64,000 bases of DNA from Anaerobacterium chartisolvens. GTDB taxonomy: Bacteria; Bacillota; Clostridia; Acetivibrionales; DSM-27016. The stretch covers positions 62,001-126,000 of the forward strand of contig NZ_QPJT01000001.1 of NCBI RefSeq assembly GCF_003337415.1, read 5' to 3'. How positions within the stretch are numbered: position 1 is the first letter of the stretch; each line of letters begins with the position of its first letter. Below the pieces are notes generated by a model. That model was not told where the DNA came from and ran no database searches. It saw only the letters and a list, made by a program, of their open reading frames with translations. Made by a program: the position numbers and the translations under genes. Shown here piece after piece: positions 58,801 through 64,000 of the stretch.

Positions 58801-61800
58801 AAACCTTTCCTGATGCAATGACAAAACATCCTCTTCCAGCTTTATTGATCGTATATTCGGTTTCAGATGTTCCGGCCTTGTTTTGTGTACACTTTCTTTT
58901 TTATCTGAGGAGTCTTCTTTCTTGATAATGGGATTTACATTTGTCTCTTCTTCAATATTATCGAAACTTATTGTCTGAATTCCTCTTAACATTTGTAACT
59001 GCTTGGCTGCAAGATCAGAAATAGACTGTGACAAAGTATGCATCTGCATGCTCATTATATTTTCTACCATGTTTGCAGATTTCAGTGGTTTGATCTCTGA
59101 CGCAACCTCCTCTTTATGCTTGTATAAAACATCTTGAACGTTTGTCACTGTTGAATGCTTATACTGACTGTGAGGAACGGCTGACTTACCAATTTCTACC
59201 GGTAAAACTTCGACTGAATCTGTAAAAGATACTTCTTCCATAGAACACAAAGTACTTTTAAAGCTACCATTTGCACTTATATACGCAGATATCTTTTGAA
59301 CAGTATCTAAATCTTCCAGAAATTTATCAACGGATATATCTGTCTTGTACTCATTGTCCAGTTGCTTTTTTATCTGTATAAGCATCAATGAGTCTAGTCC
59401 CAAAGAAAACAAGTTGGCATTTTCATCAATATCTGATACCTCTATGCCTGAAACGGATTTTATTATCTCTTTAATTTTAAGCTGTATATCCTCTATCATT
59501 TTAACCCCCACATTCTCTGAAAACAGGCAGTGTACCTCAGAATTTTCCACATTATCATGTCCTGCCAACTGCTTGCCATGGAGAACAATATTATTAACAA
59601 CCTTCCAATAGCGTTTCCTCTGGAATGGATAATTCGGAAGTATAACTTTCTTTCTTTCATACCCCTTGCTAAATTGCTTCCAGTCTATATTTATTCCAGC
59701 CATATATAGCTTGGATGTTGTTTCAAGCATTTGCTCCAAATCGTTCCTGTTATAGCTCATAGAGGGTAAAACAACTGTTTTATCATTCTTGATACATTCA
59801 CCATCTATCCCAGACAGTGTGGAGATGCTTCCCATCTCCAAAAGCACTTCACACCCTTGCTCTTCAATAGTATTGAGTACATCATGGAAATGCACTGTGT
59901 CCAGAATATGGTTTGTCCAATACTCTGGAACAGAAAGTTCGTTTGCAGATACTAATTTGCCAGTTGCATCTGCTATTATTGGTATTTTAGGCGGATTGCA
60001 GCTAATACCACTTGCCGTTTCTTCAAATTCTTTAATTATTAGCCTCCTTAAATTTGAGTGGCATACATTATCATGTAATACCTGCATCAGCTTTCCTCTG
60101 GAAGCTACGAGTTTTACCGTATCCTCCATTGAAAGAATTCCCGCTGCACAGGCTGCCGTATATTTACCTATGCTATGGCCTACTACCAGTGAAGGCTTTA
60201 CATTACAGGACTCCCATAGTTTTAACAACGAATATTCTACAGAGAAAATTATCGGCTGTGAATATTCCGTCATTTCGAGTATTTCGTCTGTATCATTGGG
60301 AAAATACAATATATCTATAATAGACTTATCCAGGTATTTGTTGAATAACCTACAACATGTATCCATAGTTTCTCTAAATGTATGTTGCGTTTTATAAAGT
60401 TCTTGTCCCACTCCAATATATTGTGAACCTTGTCCTGTAAACATAAATGCAACTTTATTTACAGGCTTGCTGTTATATGAGTTCAAAATTCCCCCGCTAA
60501 TAAATGAATCTATCTTTTTTACGAAATCCTCCTTTGACTTCCCTACAGCAGCAAATCTTACATTACAGGAGGTTTTACAGATATTTGATGTATAACATAT
60601 ATCTTCAATACTTTCTGAGGATGACATCAGATATTCCTTAAACCTTTTGGCATATTCTTTTATCGCGTCTTCCTTTTTAGCAGAGAAGGTAAGAACATAA
60701 TTGCTCAAAGGCATCTCTTCTTGTTTTTTGCTTTCAATTAACGGAGCCTCTTGGATAATTATGTGGGAGTTGGTACCACTAAGCCCAAAAGAACTAACCC
60801 CTGCAATCCTTGGCTTGTCACCCCTTTTCCAGCCCACATTATGGTCGGTAACCTTTATAGGTAGCTCTTCCCATTTAATTAACCTATTTGGTTTATTGAA
60901 ATGAATATGCTTGGGTATAACCTCGTGATTTAATGCAAGAACTACTTTTATCACACCTGCTATACCTGCTGCACTCTCCAGGTGGCCTATGTTTGTTTTT
61001 ACTGATCCTATTAGAAGTTTTCTATCTTCAGGTCTGCCATGACTAAAGACATTAGCCAAAGCATTTACTTCTTGAGGGTCACCCAACTTAGTACCTGTAC
61101 CATGTGCCTCTATATAGTCAACATCACTTGTATGTATACCTGCCTTTGTAATAGCATCCTTAATTACACTCTCTTGAGCTAATCCATTTGGAACAGTGAG
61201 TCCGCTACTTCTTCCATCATGGTTAACAGTCCCTCCCAAAATTACTCCTAGAATATTATCTCTATCCCTTAGAGCATCATTTAATCTTTTAAGAACGATT
61301 ATCCCGCATCCTTCGCTCCTCCCATATCCATCTGCGCTATCATCAAAGGTTTTACATCTTCCATCAGGAGAAAGTGCTTTTAGTCTTGACAATCCTATAT
61401 GACTCTTGGGAGATAACATCAAATTTACTCCTCCAGCCAGAGCCATGTCACATTCTCCGGTATATAAGCTCGTTAAAGCTTGCTTAATAGCCACTAAGGA
61501 AGAAGAACATGCTGTGTCAATTGACATGGATGGACCATTGAAACCAAAGGCATATGATATCCTTCCTGAAGCAACATTTAACATTGAGCCAGTAAGAGAG
61601 TACCCTTCTATCTCTGACAGATTATCACTTATAGTTTGTTCGCTATAATCACTTGAAGATATCCCAATAAATACTCCTGTTTTGCTTCCCTCAAGTTCAT
61701 CAATATTTTGACCTGCATTTTCTAACGCTTCATAGCTGACTTCCAGAAGCAATCGTTGTTGGGGATCAATCTTTTCTGCTTCTATTGGCGCAATTCCAAA

Positions 61801-64000
61801 AAAAGCTGCATCGAATTTATCAACTTGATCCAGAAACCCACCTGATTTTGTGTACATTTTCCCCGGTATGCCACTTGATGGATTATAAAATTCTTCAACC
61901 TTCCATCGTTCAGGCGGTATTATGTCTATAGCATCCTTCCCATTTTCAAGCATCTCCCAGAAGCTTTCGGGATTTACAGCCCCACCAGGGAAACGGCATC
62001 CCATACCTACAATGGCTATTCTCCTATCGAAACCTTCATAACCTCCATTAATAGCTGTATGATTTTTTGTACCGGCTTTTTCATTCTCTTTTTTAACTAC
62101 TCTATAAATGTAATCTGCCATTTTGTTTAGGGTAGGATAGTCAAAAGCAAGTGTAACGGGTAAACTCAATCTAAATATATCTTCCAATAAGATTTGCAAT
62201 TGCGGGACTTTGATTGAATCAATTCCTGCCTCCATTAGGCTCTTATTCGGATCGATTATTCTAAAACCAAGTACTTTTTCTATTTGATCCTGAATTAAAT
62301 TAATTATAATATCTCTTGAAATGGTTTCTTTTATTTGGGTTTTATACTGCATTGATGAGTATCTTTGAGAATAGGTTTCAGCAGCAACCTTCTCCAATTC
62401 CTTAATAATGTTGTCATAAATGCTCTTCTTATAGTTATCTTCAAGCTTATATCGCTGTATTTTGCCGCTTGTAGTCTTGGGCATATTTTTAACAGGAATT
62501 ACATGGCTTACTTTTAGTCCCACCCTTGACGAAATCTTTTCTTTAAGCTGCAGGCTGATATTAAGAAATCTATTTAAATCTTTAGTTTTATAGACAACAA
62601 ATAAAACTATGTCATCTTCACCCGTTTTATCATTATGTGAGCCTATGGCAGCTATTTTCCCGAGCTCTACACCTTCGATTTCCTCACCTATTCTCTCCAA
62701 GTCATGGGAATAGAAATTCTGTCCATTCATGAATATTATGTCTTTAGCTCTTCCTGTTACTGCAAGGCATCCACCTTTCAAAAATCCAATATCCCCTGTA
62801 TTAAGCCATCCTCCCTCTGATATCAATTCATCTGTAGCTGCTTTATTATTATAGTAACCCGAAGTAACATTATTTCCACATATCTCTATATGTCCAACAT
62901 ATCCTTGAGGCAATTCATCACCTTTAATATCGACAATTCTGACCTTTGTATTCTCTACGGGAGAACCAAGCATCAACAACACTGTACTGAAATATTCACT
63001 TTGACTACAATATTCAACCTTTTTATCAATACTCAATGAATTTCTGTCTACAATAACAGATACCATTTCCTCCTCCGGATGCGGAAAGGTCACTGCTAAG
63101 CTCGCTTCAGCCAACCCGTAGACGGTAAACATGGATGTCCTCTTTAGTTTGTACTTAGACATTTCCTGTATAAACTCATCACATAATGCTTTTGAGATAG
63201 GCTCTGCACCATTAAATATCAAGCGTACACAGGATAAATCCAAGTTTTCAGGCTTATTTCTCATTATAGATTTCAAGTAATACTTATATCCAAAATTAGG
63301 TGATGACAAAAGTGTAGCTCCATATTCCGATGCCTTCTCAAGCCATAATAATGGATGTTTTATAAAAAGTTCCGTTGGCATTAAATAAAGGTTAATACCC
63401 ATTGTAAGAGAAGTTAAATGACTGCCAATCATGCCCATGTCATGAGTTAATGGCATCCAGCTTAAGGTTGAGTCATCTTTTGTTATATTAGAACGTTTAA
63501 TAATAGATCTAATATTCGTCAATAAATTTTTATGAGTTAGGATAACACCTTTAGGCTCTCCAGTTGAGCCTGATGAAAACTGGATAAAAGCAATATCGTC
63601 TGAATTTGGAGCTTCATGTTCATGTTCTATATCTGTATCTTGGAAATTTGATAAACTTAAAACATCCTTAGTTATTAAAATTCTTTCTTGAATCCTATCT
63701 ATCTGATAATCAAAATTTATTTTAAGCTTTGATAAAACATTACCGTCTATTATTAAATATGGGTTGTTCAAGTACTCCCAAATATTAAATACTTTCTGCC
63801 GAGTCTCAATGTTTGTCCCAATTGCAACAGGAACAGGTATAATCCCTGCAACAAAACAAGCCCATAGCACAGTTAAAAAAGTCTCATTATCAGACATCTG
63901 AAATACAAGCTCATCTTTTTGCTTTAACCCCAGGCTCCTTAATTTTTTTGATAAATCACAAGCATTTTTATATAATCTTTCATATGATAAAAACTTTTCA
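49894..64000 (-). CDS. Giant hybrid PKS/NRPS: FAAL-ACP-KS-AT-ACP-AMT-C-PCP-KS-AT-KR-ACP-R (5' end outside window)
   Basis: More than 4,700 codons; the frame is open at the window edge. Residues are counted from the ATG at 63897. Fatty acyl-AMP ligase (to about 490, FSSGSTGEPKGV) activates a fatty acid; ACP1 (Ser561); KS1 (Cys797, EAHGTGTK, NIGHLESAAG); AT1 (Ser1242, internally shortened); ACP2 (Ser1503); class III aminotransferase (Lys1970); condensation domain (HHIIADG near 2288-2294); PCP without an adenylation domain (Ser2665); KS2 (Cys2912); AT2 (Ser3364, HAFHS); KR (GGTGGIG near 3890, Tyr4050); ACP (Ser4207); terminal thioester reductase (GSTGYLG near 4305). The first half matches the mycosubtilin/iturin loading logic: fatty acid, one malonate, beta-keto to beta-amine. 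The product should end as an aldehyde or alcohol. The rest of the pathway may be encoded upstream. Confidence 0.92.
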   Translation of the reverse strand, partial: EKFLSYERLYKNACDLSKKLRSLGLKQKDELVFQMSDNETFLTVLWACFVAGIIPVPVAIGTNIETRQKVFNIWEYLNNPYLIIDGNVLSKLKINFDYQIDRIQERILITKDVLSLSNFQDTDIEHEHEAPNSDDIAFIQFSSGSTGEPKGVILTHKNLLTNIRSIIKRSNITKDDSTLSWMPLTHDMGMIGSHLTSLTMGINLYLMPTELFIKHPLLWLEKASEYGATLLSSPNFGYKYYLKSIMRNKPENLDLSCVRLIFNGAEPISKALCDEFIQEMSKYKLKRTSMFTVYGLAEASLAVTFPHPEEEMVSVIVDRNSLSIDKKVEYCSQSEYFSTVLLMLGSPVENTKVRIVDIKGDELPQGYVGHIEICGNNVTSGYYNNKAATDELISEGGWLNTGDIGFLKGGCLAVTGRAKDIIFMNGQNFYSHDLERIGEEIEGVELGKIAAIGSHNDKTGEDDIVLFVVYKTKDLNRFLNISLQLKEKISSRVGLKVSHVIPVKNMPKTTSGKIQRYKLEDNYKKSIYDNIIKELEKVAAETYSQRYSSMQYKTQIKETISRDIIINLIQDQIEKVLGFRIIDPNKSLMEAGIDSIKVPQLQILLEDIFRLSLPVTLAFDYPTLNKMADYIYRVVKKENEKAGTKNHTAINGGYEGFDRRIAIVGMGCRFPGGAVNPESFWEMLENGKDAIDIIPPERWKVEEFYNPSSGIPGKMYTKSGGFLDQVDKFDAAFFGIAPIEAEKIDPQQRLLLEVSYEALENAGQNIDELEGSKTGVFIGISSSDYSEQTISDNLSEIEGYSLTGSMLNVASGRISYAFGFNGPSMSIDTACSSSLVAIKQALTSLYTGECDMALAGGVNLMLSPKSHIGLSRLKALSPDGRCKTFDDSADGYGRSEGCGIIVLKRLNDALRDRDNILGVILGGTVNHDGRSSGLTVPNGLAQESVIKDAITKAGIHTSDVDYIEAHGTGTKLGDPQEVNALANVFSHGRPEDRKLLIGSVKTNIGHLESAAGIAGVIKVVLALNHEVIPKHIHFNKPNRLIKWEELPIKVTDHNVGWKRGDKPRIAGVSSFGLSGTNSHIIIQEAPLIESKKQEEMPLSNYVLTFSAKKEDAIKEYAKRFKEYLMSSSESIEDICYTSNICKTSCNVRFAAVGKSKEDFVKKIDSFISGGILNSYNSKPVNKVAFMFTGQGSQYIGVGQELYKTQHTFRETMDTCCRLFNKYLDKSIIDILYFPNDTDEILEMTEYSQPIIFSVEYSLLKLWESCNVKPSLVVGHSIGKYTAACAAGILSMEDTVKLVASRGKLMQVLHDNVCHSNLRRLIIKEFEETASGISCNPPKIPIIADATGKLVSANELSVPEYWTNHILDTVHFHDVLNTIEEQGCEVLLEMGSISTLSGIDGECIKNDKTVVLPSMSYNRNDLEQMLETTSKLYMAGINIDWKQFSKGYERKKVILPNYPFQRKRYWKVVNNIVLHGKQLAGHDNVENSEVHCLFSENVGVKMIEDIQLKIKEIIKSVSGIEVSDIDENANLFSLGLDSLMLIQIKKQLDNEYKTDISVDKFLEDLDTVQKISAYISANGSFKSTLCSMEEVSFTDSVEVLPVEIGKSAVPHSQYKHSTVTNVQDVLYKHKEEVASEIKPLKSANMVENIMSMQMHTLSQSISDLAAKQLQMLRGIQTISFDNIEEETNVNPIIKKEDSSDKKESVHKTRPEHLKPNIRSIKLEEDVLSLHQERFVKDLIYRYNKRTQKSKKYEEKSRYSFSHWLTSLNFRMTLKELIYPLIAKSAKGAYFWDIDGNKYIDLAIGYGVHFFGHKPEFVTTAIENQIKEGFVLSPHPDMIGEVADLVREITGVERVNFCNTGSEAVMAALRIARTVTKRSKVVRFAGSYHGIYDGILAEADDYGTFPQSSGIMQGAVDDIVVLGYGSPESLKTIREMGSELAAVLVEPVQSRRPGLQPKEFLQELREITEQTGTVLIFDEMITGFRICAEGAQKHFGTKADIVTYGKIVGGGMPIGVVAGKKEYLDAVDGGQWNFRDKSAPDKEVTFIAGTFANHPLTLAASRAVLEHMKKYGSSLYDRLNEKTTWFADTLNRFFEAENIPIRIRHFGSLFRFESFGRYDLALMPIEMDLFFYLLMEKGIYTWERRVCFFSTAHTDEDFDYIIKSVKDSLRELRAGGFPFEAPKAKTGINGAAVSHGNNDFPLSTAQKRYFVLSKISKDENAAHLPYPIIINGPLDISKVEEAFKALVKRHEGLRTSFGIKDSEMVQYIHENLDFKIQFKKGYNNSTVDEILKGLMKPFDIEKAPLINVSITEIAPMRYLLFMDFHHIIADGFSANIVARDFVKLYNGVALSPIKMQYRDYVYWMKNYTLSRTFENQEKYWLEKFSGELPVLDLPIDHMRPAVRTIGGNTFSFILDKQKTEALKNLAKSTDTSLYMVLIAAYNILLSKLSGQNDIIIGTPVAVRWQGEFDDTVGMFTNTLVLRNNPEPNKTFTRFLAEVKENSLQAYANSEYPFEELAQKINVNTEQNRNPLFDAMFIYENANDRVVKIDNLTFNAYDFDFKVSLFDFTFEALEAEGEIQVNWYYNTDLFESETINKWKTYFDILFAQLIDNKEADISSFLKHQEEELKLAAENSRNKFKTDNQGIAHFTESVEEYIKSEADNKYQVYLSEKEKKIVEIFKDVLNVNIVGVNANFFEMGGRSLTAVTLIEKMQKDFNVNIMDLFKYPTISQLAKNILYKNDIFNISEQCSGSSFTQTEKEAGRSSANISNQADNSRKINDIAVIGISAKLPGAKDINEFWNNLKKGKETISFFTDEELLEDGIDPKLLKNPNYIKAKGVLDDLEYFDASFFDYSPKEAELMEPQIRVFHECAWKALEDAGYNPETYDGPIGVYAGSAHNFSWVLRVFNSNNSAAEQIEKVTLNDKDFLSTRISYKFNLRGPSFTVQTACSSSLVAVHLACQALLNGECSMALAGGVSVMLPKKSGYLYNEGMISSPDGHCRPFDAEAEGTIFSDGVGIVVLKPLEDAIADGDNIYAVIKGTAINNDGIRKVGYTAPSIQGQSEVVKAAQRAAGVDPETITYIETHGTGTNIGDPIEIEALMNAFNSEKKGFCAIGSVKSNVGHLDAAAGVVGLIKTVIALKKKLIPPTLHFKMPNPKIGFESSPFYVNSELKEWQGSPLRAGVSSFGFGGTNAHVVLEEAPMDIRGQTKESNDDPKLLVLSAKTKSSLERATENLAKYLNQNKFLNLNDVAYTLQVGRKPFKHRRMLVCSNIDEAVEILSSANDMQSQVSQKVYTYFAKDEVAQTIFMFTGQGSQYVNMGLDLYEKIPDFRKEMDRCLNLIKEITNYDVRSILYPEEVTAKKKEIINQTYITQLVIFSFEYSLASLLIKWGIRPNAMIGHSIGEYVAACISGAISLKDSLTLVAKRGRLMQEMYTGSMLSVVITEEELKLLINDNISVAAVNGPSNCVVSGEHEVIDGFEKLLEQKGHKFRRLKTSHAFHSRMMEAALQRLEDEVRKLKFSQPLIPYVSNINGKWAEYEEISKPEYWSRHLRDTVRFSDGLSLLLDEPNSVLIEVGAGKTLSTFARRNSNKKGEQTVVNLVRHPEEAAHDVEYLLNRIGILWCAGININWKQLYSGQRRMRVSLPTYPFNAQKFRIDGMPIDVAGIMDTSKKMDFSDWFYTPTWKTCELQSNVKKISKSNWMLFADRCGLINDIVDCLQSDGHNITVVRIGTEFKKLDDGVYTIDPEQASHYKVLLNELKKSDGMPEHIVHAWNVCDNRGADSSAYSEFSDVKLPFFSIMYLTQAIGDICDSQKIRMLILSNNMQRVTEAECIYPQKSMIIGLCKNIPQEYMNICCRSIDTGKVEKAKHLRTKLVQLVYDEIISKVTDILVAYRGGLRFVEAYDCIEMDRNSVADKRLKDKGVYLITGGTGGIGLVIAEYLAEKVQGKLILTGRTPMPDKSLWKSWLTEHDEHDETSQKIRKIHKLEELGSEILVVAADVADYEQMKRALKEAEEKIGAVNGIIHAAGVSGIGPIQSKTKESVYKVFESKVIGTLNLNNLMAERKMDFFIICSSMASIVSAAGQSDYASANAFIDGFVKYKNLEANETFTACINWDSWSGAGMTVKAAKQYDYLSLDKELETAISPEEGKLAFEKVLGGLETQILVTTKSLWAQIEKIYRSSDLVRIISEGDQNPQEHSRPELSVEYAAPTNEAEEKLACMWAEVLGIGQIGIYDNFSELGGDSLTAIALMSKIQKEFAVDITEIFEYPTIAELAKRISTNSNSLKSRIEEAKLELRNYHERQDYTMVSLKTDWDEYLQKCNHYSKINIEEIMNYKNVLLLGSTGYLGIYLLKELLDNTSANIYTVIRAESLKKAVKRLNDKMSFYFGDDVFDKYKNRIKVLKGEISEENFGLNTEEYHELTNTVDCVINSAAKVAHYGKYEEFYKINVEAVSRVIDFARIGLQKDIHHISTKAVSLGKIDGKDSAMFTEYDFDLGQRIKNYYVETKKKAELLIVQARKTGINANIYRVGDIAFDSRNGKFQENIEQNFVYLLIRSLISIGYAPELDMEFFDFAFVDYVSKAVVMLLTRKILKNEVFHIVNPIKVSLKEFLDAAPHMGVELRGLELNRFMDYLFENYDNDEIKTYIEDFIIHSHVLESKEHTSFVFGTKKTTDLLGNMGFVWTKPTRNQLKMMFEYGKRVGFFK

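Overview
The window is most of an integrated contractile-tailed prophage (about 1-46,665, left end outside the window) joined to a piece of host chromosome (about 46,665-64,000) carrying a giant hybrid polyketide/non-ribosomal peptide synthetase and a transporter. Low GC, strong AGGAGG ribosome binding sites, large serine integrase, LLH-type holin, AgrD-like peptide and EFR1-type ferredoxin all point to an anaerobic Gram-positive of the Clostridia. A cellulolytic Ruminiclostridium-like host is my guess, not a demonstrated fact.

Prophage layout. Almost everything from 43,250 down to 1,100 is on the minus strand. Read in transcription order: Cro-like regulator, AbrB-like regulator and small zinc proteins; a plasmid-like replication/partition block (HUH Rep with inverted repeats upstream, second radical SAM protein, RecU resolvase, ParA, a ParB-DUF4406-like fusion, a palindromic operator between them); accessory genes including an IbrA/IbrB-like pair (PAPS-reductase-like plus ParB-like); ArpU-type late regulator; two nearly identical terminators; a candidate structured RNA; then lambda-like packaging/head genes (small and large terminase, gpW-like, portal, ClpP-type protease, decoration protein, capsid) and P2-like contractile tail genes (sheath, tube, E/E+E' with a T TTT TTC frameshift site, tape measure, X, D, V-like, W, J, I, collar fibre). 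Between tail fibre and lysis genes sits a four-gene operon: a 228-residue protein whose C-terminal half has 31 cysteines in CXXX/CXX repeats, two unknown proteins and a radical SAM/SPASM maturase. This looks like a phage-borne radical SAM peptide-modification system. Lysis genes (XhlA-like protein, amidase-glucosaminidase endolysin, holin), small proteins and an adenine methylase follow. Three small plus-strand genes lie at the left edge.

The lysogeny module (43,380-46,663, plus strand) is unusual: XRE repressor with a non-AUG start, overlapping a seven-helix membrane protein resembling the sensor half of AgrC without a kinase, then a 60-residue AgrD-like autoinducer precursor (YQPKLPKS motif, Ser in place of the ring Cys), then the serine integrase. 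No AgrB or response regulator is nearby. This suggests a peptide-controlled lysogeny switch that taps a host agr-type system.

Host side. The integrase gene ends exactly where an ABC permease gene (minus strand) is broken off, so the phage appears to have inserted in that gene. Permease, ATPase, an EFR1 flavodoxin/ferredoxin protein and the more than 4,700-residue synthase (FAAL-ACP-KS-AT-ACP-aminotransferase-C-PCP-KS-AT-KR-ACP-reductase) are co-directional with short gaps, probably one biosynthetic operon for a beta-amino-acyl lipid-like product released reductively. The prophage thus disrupts the presumed exporter of the cluster.
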